Source: Dryocosmus kuriphilus
Taxonomy: Eukaryota; Arthropoda; Insecta; Hymenoptera; Cynipidae
Length of the DNA: 64,000 nt
Assembly (NCBI GenBank): GCA_038277395.1
Contig: CM076192.1
Coordinates: forward strand, 193,815,647-193,879,646
Direction: 5' to 3'
The translations under genes were made by a program, and so were the position numbers. Shown here one piece after another: positions 43,781 through 53,830 of this stretch. Below the pieces are notes generated by a model. The model had not been told where the DNA came from and did no database searches. It saw nothing but the letters and a program-made list of their open reading frames with translations. How positions within the stretch are numbered: the first letter of the stretch is position 1; every line of letters starts with the position of its first letter.

Positions 43781-44330
43781 TGGTCCTCAAAACTTGGATT
43801 CTAAGTCATTCACATCAGCATACACTTAACTATGCTCCAACTAATGTAGATGAACTAAATACCAGTAATAATATTATAATAATTTAGACTCTAATTTATA
43901 AAAATTTGTTAAAAATTTTATGAATAAATGTTATTTTAACGCAATAAAAATGAGAATTATATGTCCAAAATACCTCTCCTACTAAATAATTATTTTAAGT
44001 ATATAATTAAAGTTAATAACTTTTAATTAATAATATTAAATTTGATTTTAAGATAAATCAAGTTCGATTTTAATTTTAATTTATAAATTAGCTCCAAGTA
44101 CGATTTCAGTGAAAGCCACCTTAGTTCTTTACGCAGGCGCTGAATTGATGGTGGAGGTAGGTGGTGGGAATTTGCGTTCGAGATAGGTGAGTGTATTACC
44201 CTTTAAAAGTAGCGTCTTCGGAACGATTGCTTCATTCTAGCATCTCCGAAGTCTGCGGAATCATCACCAGTAACTTCAACGCTTCACCATCTCAACCTTG
44301 TGACAAGTATTCCTTTCCAAGAACAACAAA
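43781..44330. other. Spacer between the two cassette genes, right arm
   Basis: Contains the polyadenylation signal (AATAAA, 43922) of the upstream gene and a CTTTAAAAGTAG TATA-like word (44201) before the OB-fold-like gene. Mirrors 38440-38989. Confidence 0.5.
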
Positions 44331-44635
44331 ATGGATCTAACGCAACCTAATTCGATTAGCCGTATGGACCCACGAAGCCGATGTCTGAGTTCAGTGTTAA
44401 TGAGGCGTGTGCTGTGACGAACATCTGCAGGGTCCACACGAAGTATGGTGTCAGGATTGTAGCAGAACTGGTGATGAGTTTCGCCTCATTTCTACCAGGA
44501 AGACTCTTCAATGTATTCGATGGAGACACTACAATGTTGGAAAAGATGCAAGTAGCCGCCGTCTCGAAATAGTTGCGAATGAAGTATCTAGGCGGAGCTT
44601 ATAACAATGTTGAGGTCAATTATGTAAGAGGATAA
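44331..44635 (+). pseudogene. Small OB-fold-like protein, right arm
   Basis: ATG 44331 gives MDLTQPNSISRMDPRSR and then loses the frame; the other frame resumes with MSEFSVNEACAVTNICRVHT and KYGVRIVAELVMSFASFLPG. A TAG at 44570-44572 interrupts, after which LRMKYLGGAYNNVEVNYVRG runs to TAA 44633-44635. This copy retains the C-terminus that the left arm lacks (LGGAYNNVEV), confirming a protein of about 100 residues. One frameshift and one stop disable it. Confidence 0.5.
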
Positions 44636-45159
44636 TAAATATATTTGTGAAGGAGCTAATACAAGAATCCTTATTTCAATTTACAACAGATTAATTTTAA
44701 TTCATCTTGAACTACTCGCAAGCTCTTAAATTTTACACAGGGTGTGGCTTTTCCCACTTAGAGGAGGACCTTAGGTTCGATTGCCCAGACTCTCGTGGCG
44801 CTGTTTGCTGATAAGATAAATCGCACGAATATGCAATATGAGAATATGAGAAAATGCATTTAAAAAGCATTTATTGTTAAATTAAATTAAAATTAAGTGA
44901 AGAGGGGTGGGTAAATTTATCAATTTTATTATTTAAAAAAAAATGTAGGAATTATCATTGAATGAATCCAAAATAGTAACAATGTGTATAATAAATATAT
45001 ATACTAGTGTATACAGATATTTATTGAAATTATCAAAACATGTCTAGAATGAAGGGGCGTTTATCAGTCTTTAAAATTCAAGAAAGTTGAGCGAATCATA
45101 AGGCTGAGGCTAGTGGCTGGTGTGGTAGGAACCTGCCGTATCGGCCGAGTTCATAGTTT
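44636..45159. other. Non-coding stretch right of the palindrome
   Basis: AT-rich with AAATATATATACTAG near 44995; GGTGTGGTAGGAACCTGCCGTATC at 45119 resembles the reverse complement of the block that punctuates the left satellite tracts. No gene seen. Confidence 0.4.
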
Positions 45160-45284
45160 ATTTATTTTTAGTTATTTTATTTATTTTATATATTTTACAT
45201 ATTTTATTTATATCATTTGCTTTATTTATTGTATTTGTTTCATTTGGTTTATTTATTTTATTTATTTTGTTTATTTTATCAAGG

Positions 45285-47175
45285 CGACAGGAGATTATGG
45301 GTTGGAGAATGAAGCGTTGAAATTTGGAGGAAGAAGGATTAGAGAAGAGATCTTGGAAGTATGTAGTAGAGTGTGGAGAGGGGAAGGATGGTCCAAGGAG
45401 TGGAGAGCACATTTGGCAGTTCCGTTTTTAAAGAAAGGTAGGGGTAGAAAAGTGGGTGATTATAGAGGAATCACTCTCATGCCACTAACATATAAAATTT
45501 AGGCGAAGGTGCTTAGGAAGATATTAGAAGAACAGGTAGAAGAGAAAGGATGTATTCCACACAATCAAACAGGATTCAGAAAGCAGACAGGAACAGTGGA
45601 TAACATTTTCGTTCTAAATTATGTACTCAACAGGGATCTGGGGCAGAAGAAAGGAAAGCTAGTTGCTCTCTTCGTAGATTTGAAGGCAGCTTTCTGCTCG
45701 GTTAATAGGAAGGTTCTATGGAAAGCAGAGAAAGAAACGGGGGTTCACGAAGAGTTGATTAGGAGGATAAAAGAGGTCTTTACGGAGACGAAGAAAAGAA
45801 TGATGATCGAGGAACGGAAGGGGGAGGGGTTTTGGACAGGGAGGGGTCCCAGGCAAGGGCGCCCGTTAAGTTCATTTTTATTTAGCATAATATTAACAGA
45901 CCTAGAAGAGAAAATGGAAAAGAATGGTAAAGGAGGTACAGCTCTAGGAAATACAAGAATATACTCACTAGCGTGCGCGGATAAAAACAGTATGTTTCAG
46001 AAAGAGAAAGAGTGAAGTAAAGTAGGGTTGGATGATAAATGGAGAAACAGCGGAAATGGCAGAGGAATTTTGTTATTTAGGATTTCGTTCGCAGCGGGAG
46101 GTGGAAATGATCCACAGGTGAAAACAAGGATGGAAAGTTCGAGTAAGGTGGTGGGTCAAATGCGGGGGATTGGAAAAAGAAGGTTCAAAGTGGACTGGAA
46201 GGTGAGATTATGGCCGCTTGCCTCACTAGTGTGGTCAGTGATGTATTACGGAGCGAAAATATGGGGCTGAAAGTGGTACAAGAAGGTAGAAAACTCAAAG
46301 TCGACTGGAAGATGAGATTATAGCCGTTTGATTCGCTGGTATGGTCAGTGATGTGTTATGGAGTGGAAATATGGGGTTGGAAGGAGTACAAGAAATTAGC
46401 AAACATGCAAGAAATATTTCTGAGATGGGCTATGGGAGTAAGCTGGAACTGCCCAGGTTATATTTTGAGAGAAGAAGCAGGGAGATAGAAATTGGCGATA
46501 AGGCAGAGAAAAAGAGTTTGAAATTTCGAGGAAAAACTTAGGAGTGGTAAGGGTAGCAAAATAGCGCGAGTGTACCGACAGGAATTAATAAATAGAGAGA
46601 TGAGAAGTAACACGGGAAATTGAAAATGGGAGGAAGAGAGATGGCAAGTTAGAAGGGAATGGAGAATGTGTGACAAGCGGAGGTAGTGGCAGGAAATTGA
46701 AGGGGAAATGAGTAAGAAGCAGGAAAAAAAGATGTGGGAAAAGGCTGTAAGGTCAACATATAACATGTAAATGGTATAAATTCGTCAAAATGGAAGGGGT
46801 CCCAGAATATTTAGGGAAATTGAAAAGTGAGTACAAGTGGGCCAGAATGATGCGTTTCTGAATGGGTGAAGGCATGAATGAATGTAAATATTGGATAAGT
46901 GAAGAAATGAAAATGTGCAGGGTGTTTAGGTAAGAAAGAGAATCATGGGAGCACGTGTTTGAGCAGTGCACAGGCAAAGATGAAGGGGGACAGAGCGTCG
47001 TAGACAAAGTTATGTGGATACTGAGCGGTTGTGGACAAGGGGTAAACTATTTGAAGAGCTTAGAAGAGAAAAGGGAAGAGAGGATATATGGGTGACGAGA
47101 AAACCAAAATCGAAATTGAAATATGTACAAGAAGAATTATTGTTGCGTGACTTGGTAAAGCTTGGAGAATAATAG
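45285..47175 (+). pseudogene. Non-LTR retrotransposon fragment (reverse transcriptase)
   Basis: A 5'-truncated LINE begins directly after an ATTTTATTTA tract. One frame runs ENEALKFGG, VPFLKKGRGRKVGDYRGITL, MPLTYKI, stop (45500-45502), AKVLRKILEEQ, IPHNQTGFRKQTGTVDNI, then LVALFVDLKAAFCSVNRKVL (motif A), GRGPRQGRPLSSFLFSI (motif B) and YSLACADKNSMF, where FADD-type motif C is degraded. A TGA at 46013-46015 and one at 46268-46270 follow. The 3' part ends with a C/H cluster (NECKYWISEEMKMCRVF, EHVFEQC), the usual LINE C-terminal zinc motif. It is dead. The clade is not resolved; it differs clearly from the LINE at 15-20 kb. Confidence 0.75.
46176..46395 (+). repeat. Local tandem duplication inside the LINE
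   Basis: About 110 bases repeat once: AAGTGGACTGGAAGGTGAGA with TCAGTGATGTATTACGGAGC near 46190-46255 recurs as AAGTCGACTGGAAGATGAGA with TCAGTGATGTGTTATGGAGT near 46300-46365. The halves have diverged, so the duplication is not recent. Confidence 0.7.
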
Positions 47176-47279
47176 TAAGAGGAAACGGAAGCCCTGGAAG
47201 GTCTCGCGCACTTGTTAGATATTAGATAATAGATAGTAAGATAGTATTTAAGAATTTAAGAACTTGTACATACTTGAGC

Positions 47280-48200
47280 AATAATAGGTTAAGATGTTGG
47301 TGTTTATGTTATCTATTTTACATATTTTATTTATTATATTTATTTAATATACTTTATTTATTTCATTTATTTTATTCATTTCACATTTTCACCTATGTGT
47401 GTGAGCCTTACACGACTTCAGATTATCGTTCACACTCGATCTTCGAATGTCGATTTGTCAATGCTGACAATTCTCTTTCTTACGAAACTTCCTTATATTT
47501 CATTCTGTTTTATTAGAATTAGGACCGCACTTTATTCGAACTGATCTATATACCATTGCATAAAAAATGTTTATTGAAATTTTCTACTTTATTTTGTTTT
47601 CATTTATTTTATTTTCTTTTATTATTATTTCATTCTATTCTACTCTATTTTATTTTATTTTCTTTCACTTATTTTATTCATTTTATTCTCTAAAGTGTTA
47701 CATGGTATGCGTCACTTGGCTTCCCACTTTCCACCACTCCGAAGACTGACTCGAGTGCTAGCGGCGAGACAGTAGCGGGATATGTTGATTGCATGTAACT
47801 CGTCACCAACTCCGTGGTTGGCGTAGTGGTTAGCATATCGGGCTTTCGATTCGGTGGCCAAGGGTTCGACTCCATGGACCGGATTTAATTTTTATTGACT
47901 TACTGACTTTCATTGTTTTATTTATTTTAGTTATTTTATTTATTTCACTTACTTTATTTACTTTAATTACATTATTTATTTTATTTATTTTATTTATTTT
48001 ATTTATTTTATTTACTTCATTTATTTTATTTATTTCACTTATTTTATTTACCTTACTTATTCTATTTATTTCATTTATCTAATTTAATTTATTTATTTTA
48101 TTTTATTTAGTCATTTCATTTATTTTATTTATGGTATTTACTTATTTACTTTATATATTTCATTTATTTTGTTTGTTTATTTATCTTATTTATTTTGCTT
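47280..48200. repeat. TTTTATTTATT-type satellite tracts (right side)
   Basis: Runs of TTTATTTTATTTA at 47310-47390, 47580-47690 and 47910-48200, reverse complement of the left tracts. Open frames inside are Phe/Tyr-rich translations of the repeat. Confidence 0.8.
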
Positions 48201-48360
48201 TAAAAAACTTTTAATTTGGCACTATTTGTTGACCATTAGGAATCTGCATTCCCAACAGCGACAGTGTGCTATCTAGTGGTGACGATTGGAACTACGTAGC
48301 ATTAACTAGTAAGTGTATTCCCCCTTCCCATGGTAGGAATCTGCATTACCGACGTAGGGT
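47505..48360 (+). mobile_element. tRNA-headed SINE-like element, inverted copy 2
   Basis: Reverse-complement partner of 35422-36130, in plus orientation: AGGACCGCACTTTATTCGAA, GTCACTTGGCTTCCCAC, the tRNA-like head, a tail with TTTTATTTA runs, then CAACAGCGACAGTGTGC and the end GCATTACCGACGTAGGG near 48360. Confidence 0.55.
47812..47885 (+). tRNA. tRNA-like head of SINE-like copy 2 (degenerate)
   Basis: CCGTGGTTGGCGTAGTGGTT opens it, with A box TGGCGTAGTGG and B box GGTTCGACTCC well preserved. The anticodon loop region GGGCTTTCGAT would give TTC (Glu-like), but the T and acceptor stems are only partly paired. It is best read as the Pol III promoter of a SINE. Confidence 0.5.
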
Positions 48361-49321
48361 TATACCCGTGGAGGGTAATTTAGCATTAGAACAGAACAAC
48401 TGAGGGAATAGCGGCGCCATCTGTGGACGTCTAGGTGAAGCTTGTAGATGGCCCAGAACTTGCATCGCTATACTACTTACTTAGAAATATTAAATTGTAC
48501 TAAATTGTGAGTCTATTGATTATTTCCCAAGAAGTTCATGGAAAAGGTCTTTTTGCTCACAGGAAATCGAAACAGATGCGGCTGAAGTCCGAATGAAACA
48601 GAAGTGGTGTCAGAAAAAAAGTCAGCGAACCCTTTATAGAGGGTAGAAATCACCCTTGACATCTAATGGCTCTGAATTCTGAAATTGGATGCTTTACAAT
48701 AAGCTAAAGGAAACTTTAGGGTACGAGAAACAAATGTAATCCCTAACTGACGTTAAAAGATATATGTTTTCAGGAAAAAAGTCACCCACTCCTATTTGGA
48801 GTGTAGAAATCCCATTTGCTCTCTAAAATTTATCAAGTCCTAAAGTTGAGACTTCTCAAAAAGGAAATTCGTAATATTTTTCTGCAAAGTAGTTTTGAGA
48901 TGTTTATCTTTGCTTTCAATGTCATAAAGTTGCTATTTACACGTGTGTAATGTGTGGAATTTAGGACTTGATATATCTTCGACAATAAGGGTGACTTTTG
49001 CCCACGATATGTAAGTCATTGTTTTCTTCCTGACACTACGTTCCATCCAAAGTTATCTAGCATGTTATATCTTTTTTTTCCATTTCATGAAGCTTCCTGT
49101 TCTTCGCTGAAAAGTGTCGTCGTGAGGACTGATCCACTCTAGAAAACAATTTTGATTTCTACCATGGATGTAAAACTTCATGAGACGAGGGACTGGGAAG
49201 AGTGTGGATGAGATAGTTGGCGTGAGCTACAATTTTGAAAGGAGAAGAATAAGTGAGTTCTTGGGAACGATAAGAATGGAAAGCAGGATTGGATACTAGC
49301 CAAGAATCTATAGTATTTGTG
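48361..49321. other. Non-coding stretch with the partner of the 35.2 kb repeat
   Basis: 48475-48660 matches 35240-35421 in direct orientation. The segment that would correspond to exon A is missing at its left edge, replaced by the SINE-like flank. The remainder to 49321 shows no coding signal. Confidence 0.45.
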
Positions 49322-49464
49322 TTAGACCCTATATTGGTTTTTTAAATTACGGTTTGCCGGTTGATACTGGAGAATTTTAACGCCTCGGACTACTGCAGCT
49401 ATTCCCTGATCATTTTCGATTTTATCACCATCACTTGGATCTAGATTATCAGTTACGTTAGGAG
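49322..49464 (-). CDS. Candidate terminal exon B (minus strand)
   Basis: Acceptor TTTTCTTACAG ends at 49465. After a two-base split codon the exon reads PNVTDNLDPSDGDKIENDQG, IAAVVRGVKILQYQPANRNL, KNQYRV and stops at TAA 49324-49322 (46 codons). Like exon A it starts with an acidic stretch. The intron side is similar to that of exon C just upstream in the gene direction (AACTTAGAA with ATAATTAAT-type words), which points to duplication of exon plus intron. The protein is not recognised. Confidence 0.4.
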
Positions 49465-49518
49465 CTGTAAGAAAAGTGTGTATCATTAATTATTTTTATA
49501 CATAAAAAATTGATTAAC

Positions 49519-49598
49519 TTAGAACATAATAGAGCGTCCAAAAATTACGTCACCATCATCTAGATGATCTTGATTAGGAATCGTAATTGTGCTTTTGT
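49519..49598 (-). CDS. Candidate terminal exon C (minus strand)
   Basis: Acceptor TTTTTCTTACAG ends at 49599. In the same phase as exons A, B and D the exon reads KSTITIPNQDHLDDGDVIFG, RSIMF and stops at TAA 49521-49519 (25 codons). On its own the length is unremarkable; support comes from the shared acceptor, phase and flanking similarity with exon B. Confidence 0.35.
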
Positions 49599-51360
49599 CT
49601 GTAAGAAAAACATAGATTATTATTTATTCTAGTAATTAAGATTTCCTTAACTTAGAATATAAATTGGGTGCCAAAAAATTAAATTCTTAAAATTCGGTGA
49701 CTTTTCCCTTAGCAACCGTTCATTCTCCCTGACCACTTACAATTTTTCAACATTTTTTATATAGGAACGAAAACAAATTACAGGAATCATGTAGAATAAA
49801 GTAATAAAAATGTGGCAAGAGGGGATATTTCGCCATGTAAGAGGGGAAAACCAGGGGAAAGATAAAACACTTATTTTTACATGTTGAAAAGGAGAAATAA
49901 TTTCCTTATAAGGAATCTTGTATTGATAAATAATTCTAAACTATTTGTGAATAATTTTTTACATTAAAGGATTTCTTTTTAGAAGGTTCATCAATTTCTG
50001 GTCACTTTAGGAAGTATTTACAGAAAATGGACAATTATCAAAGAAAAAAATTATGTATTTCACAAAACTTACAAGCTGAAGCGGTTTTAGGCTTAGGAGT
50101 TTTCACCTAAAGTCGGTATTTTTTATCAAAAAGATTCTGGCCTTTAGAATGTAGTAGGTTACATCAATTTGATGCTACTTGAGGAAACTTTCGCCGGAAA
50201 AGTTTGTTTTACAAAAAAATCGTTAGTTCTTTTAGAAATCTTACATGTTTTAAGAATTTCATGTCATGTTAGGTATTCCTCGTCAAAAATTATTAGATTT
50301 TTAGAAAACTCTTAAGACTAAAATCTTTGGAGATTCAATGAAATCATTCAAAACTAATGAAATTCATTGCAATGCCTTACAGTTTTCAATATCTCTTGAA
50401 ATTTTTTGAAATCCGTTATCATATAATATCTTTTGAAATTAGTTAAGGCCGCAGAATTCCCTTCAACCTAAAATTTAAAATGCCTTGAAATACTTGAAAA
50501 TACTTCAAAATCCTTTGAGATCCCTTGAAAATATTATAATCATATAAAATTGTGCGACTATTTCTACGGGTTTCAACAATTTCAAAAGATATAAAAAATT
50601 AAATCAAATTTGAAAAGATGTCACTGAATTTATGTTACTTTAAAAGATACCAAAGAATTTGAAGATATCGTTTTTACAAAGACATGAAGAAATTTCAAAG
50701 AATTTCATAAGATTTAAAGGATTAAATAGGAACTCCAAGTATTAACGAACATTGAGGGTATTTAAAAAGTTTCAAGGTATTTTAAAGAATTAATAAGGTT
50801 CTAAGGGATTTTACAAGATCGCAACGAATTTCTAGAAAACTCTAGGGAACAAGCTAATTTTATTTCTATTTTTAAAAGTTTGAAAAGATTATGACGGTGC
50901 AAAACCTATCCTTTAATTTTTGAAAAAGTTGAAAACAACTCCTCATGCTGGGGCCGGGAAAACTAAGCTTAGTTCGTTTTCCAAAATTTTCCTCGTCCGG
51001 AAATTTTGAGCGAGGGTCAAAATTTGCGAGGGCACTTTCGAAACATTTCGATTTATACTCATTTCTCCTCTTTTCTTTAGTTTTCGCTTAAAATCGTCGG
51101 AGAGTGTGCGAGAGTGGGAATCGGAGCGCCAATAGAATTTTAAACGCCAGTTCCATGGCAGATGGATTCACCAGTGTTGCTCTCTCATGTAGGGGAGCGG
51201 GCAGATGTACCGTAGACGTCTTTCTCTCTTTCCGACATACGAGTCGGTCAACGGTGATCGAGATGCCCGGATGTAGAAGGAGGCAACATAGACGGCGCGA
51301 GGAGAAACAGACCGATCCACAAATCATCAGCCTTTAAAAAAATTCTCATAGTACACTACA
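49599..51360. other. Non-coding stretch
   Basis: 50280-50860 has loose TTTGAAATCCCTTGAAA words related to the 28.2-29.65 kb array. 51060-51350 is locally GC-richer with overlapping frames on both strands (51104-51337 plus, 51327-51088 minus); neither has motifs, so I do not call a gene. Confidence 0.4.
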
Positions 51361-51950
51361 GGAAACCCCGCAGTTGGCAAGTGGCGCTGATGGCGGTGAA
51401 ACTATCAGGAGATTTAACCCTTTTGTCCTTTTTATTAGATCAAAATTAAGGATTCTGAGTGAAACGGTACAATAGAAAAATAAACCACTCAGAACCGTCG
51501 GGTTTTCTCATTAACATATAATCTCTCTATGTTTGCCGCCCGAAATATCGACAGTACATTCTAGCTAAGACTAAGCGCTCGACCGGTTGGGAATCCACGA
51601 TGGGCGGACGACTGTGACCCGAGAAGAAGGAACGTTCCCATTGGTTGAAAGCAGAAACTCCGGAGTCGGCAAATGGCGCCGGAAGGGGTGAACCTATCTC
51701 CAGATTTAAACCCTTTCCTAACTGCAGTTACGGATTCTGAGTGGGATAAGGAAAACGGAAAAGTGACGCACTCAGAAACATAGGATCCTTTTATTAACGA
51801 AGTGTTTCTCTATATTTCCCGCCAGAAATACGGATACCACTTTCCAGTCAGGACGGCGTACCCGACCTACGGGACAGCTACGATTTGCGGACGACTGCGA
51901 TCTGGGCAGAAGGGACACTCCCATTTGTTGAACCCATTTCCGCGTACCGG
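51361..51950. repeat. Direct duplication of about 295 bp
   Basis: AGTTGGCAAGTGGCGCTGAT (51373) parallels GAGTCGGCAAATGGCGCCGG (51663); GATTCTGAGTG (51451 / 51733), CTCAGAA (51487 / 51772) and GGGCGGACGACTGTGACCCG against TTGCGGACGACTGCGATCTG keep the order. The two units are clearly diverged. Confidence 0.65.
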
Positions 51951-52670
51951 ACGAACCTGGAGACTCGACGCAGCGCATCCCGTCACTCCCGTTCCGAATC
52001 TACTAGCGAAAAGTTGTTTACAAGAGAATTGCATAAAACTAAATTCTTTCGGTATTGTTGCTAGGCTAATTTTGTCAGCCGCTTAACATTTCCTCCTAAA
52101 ATTGAATCTTTTTTTTCCTACAGCTTTCTCTACATCTATATAGATGTAAGCTCTTATAGTTTTTTCAATAACGTGAAATAGTGTGAAACTAACATATAAT
52201 GCTGGCCTCAAGCTTATTTGTGGTTGGGCGAACCTGTGCCCTGAGATAAGTGTTAAAATAATTTTTTTGATATAGCGAGGAATATTTTTGGAATATCGGT
52301 AAAGCATTCTTATTTCGGCAACCCCTAAATCTGTCAATAGCGAGACAATCGTAAGTGCTTCGAACTTCGCCTTTCACTAGCACCCATGTTTTTTGCAAAA
52401 ATTAAAATAGAAACCGAACCTTGTCATACAGGTGGATAATCATTTAGGAGGCATAAAGATCCCCTCAAATGTTTGATACGCGTCTATAACTATTTTAAAC
52501 AAATCAAGGATGTTCAATATGGGTTTAAAGCTTTCAAGGAATGTCAGCGGTTTTTCTTGAAAATTTTTAAAATGCCAAATTTAAATTGCGGGATAATTGA
52601 TCATATTTAAAATATTATCAATTAAAAGAGTGAATTTTCTAGCATTTTGGAAATCTAAATTGTAAAGGTT
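51951..52670. other. Non-coding stretch
   Basis: Nothing beyond short unsupported frames; TCTACATCTATATAGATGTA near 52130 is a short palindrome. Confidence 0.4.
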
Positions 52671-52768
52671 CTAAAAGTTAATCTTACTATCCCAGTTGAA
52701 ATAAACAAGATTTCTCCTATCATCGTATAAGAACGTAGGACGCATTGATCTTCGAAGCAGAGGGCCGC
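52671..52768 (-). CDS. Candidate terminal exon D (minus strand)
   Basis: Acceptor TTTTTCTTACAG ends at 52769. In the common phase the exon reads GPLLRRSMRPTFLYDDRRNL, VYFNWDSKINF and stops at TAG 52673-52671 (31 codons). It is basic and aromatic, unlike the acidic starts of A-C, so it may be a more distant member or an unrelated coincidence. Confidence 0.35.
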
Positions 52769-53333
52769 CTGTAAGAAAAAGGATGGGGATATTTTATTAA
52801 AGAATTTTTTCAACGATCCGAATTGTATTTTCGTACCTGTTCATAATCTCGTATTTAGCTTGTTTGACTGATATTTGATTGAAGAGTTGTTTTTTATTCA
52901 ACAACATTTTACTTACTTTTTATTTTTTATGTTTTAAAGTTTTTTGTGCTTTGAGGTTTCCAAAGTTCTTTTCTAAAGCTATTTTGTAGGATAAATCTCA
53001 ACCATAATAAGTTTTTTTTTTTGTGTAGATGTCATTAATGGATCGTATGGGATAAATATAATTTTAATGCTGATGAATTTTGATGCAGCAGCTTGTCGCT
53101 GGCTAGGCGCTTGCCAACCTCTTTAGGTTGGAATTTTAATTTAAAAAAGCAAATAAGCACAATCAAAAAGAAAAATTCTAAAAACAGGATGTAAAAAATA
53201 AAATAATCGTGAACCTCATTGATCGAAGATATAGGCATTGTAAAAAAACAAATAATTCAAAGATATTTGATCGAATAAAGACATTGATAAGGGTCAGTGA
53301 ATCGATTAACAATTCAAAACTTTTAGATCACCT
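52769..53333. other. Non-coding stretch
   Basis: AT-rich; if exon D is real this is its upstream intron. No donor or further exon could be identified with confidence. Confidence 0.4.
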
Positions 53334-53830
53334 GCTCACAACAAGGTAGAAGCGATACTGAGCGGGGGATCATATGAAACTTTTTGTCCCATAGGCACAT
53401 ATGGCCTAACTCACACAAGTATCATTATTGTCGTCCATGAGAGTATAAATAAGTACACGTGATTGGCTTAGTGATCAAATATATGAAGAATAGAAAAATA
53501 GATATGATTTGCTGCATATACGAGTATATCTTCCTTCTTTTTGATACTATTTTGATTGCATGTTGCCCATAAACATCAAAACAACTTCAAACATACATTC
53601 AATTGGACAAAACTACTATATCGCATTTCAAACCAATATAAAAAAACATCTCATCTCTGGCATGGTCCATATTAAATGTAATCAAAATAGTGTAAATGAG
53701 AAGGAAGATATATATGCATTGAATCATAGATATTATTCTATTCTTCATAAAATGTGAGTCTAAATGTGTGTATACGACGAAAAGTTTGTTATCATCGCCA
53801 GGTCAGTATCGCTAGTATCTCGTCGTGAGC
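53334..53830. mobile_element. Foldback / MITE-like element, about 500 bp
   Basis: The left end GCTCACAACAAGGTAGAAGC with GATACTGAGCG pairs with the right end read on the minus strand, GCTCACGACGAGATACTAGC with GATACTGACC. Inner parts are also inverted: ATGAAGAATAGAAAAATAGA (53486) against TATTCTATTCTTCAT (53734), and TATATCTTCCTTCT (53526) against AGAAGGAAGATATA (53698). There is no transposase. A TATAAATA lies at 53452. The target-site duplication is not obvious. Confidence 0.65.

Larger units (their letters stand above)
38245..44635. repeat. Giant imperfect palindrome with a mirrored two-gene cassette
   Basis: Left arm (38245-41415) and right arm (41465-44635) are diverged reverse complements. 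Mirrored landmarks: OB-fold-like gene (38439 / 44331 starts), RNase H-fold-like gene (38990 / 43780 ends), TATA boxes (39476 / 43293), TTAACATTA satellite with GAGGAGGAGG clusters, and a 75 bp minisatellite next to a 49-base spacer. The distance between the two genes is the same in both arms (551 bases), and the gene landmarks share a midpoint near 41385. The arms differ by many substitutions and small indels, which speaks against a simple assembly fold-back. Confidence 0.85.

Noticed and set aside
47812..47885. A functional tRNA-Glu
   Set aside because: A and B boxes are good but the T and acceptor stems do not close and the copy has a SINE-like context.
51088..51337. Overlapping plus and minus frames in a GC-richer patch
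   Set aside because: Neither strand has motifs or splice context; likely a composition effect.
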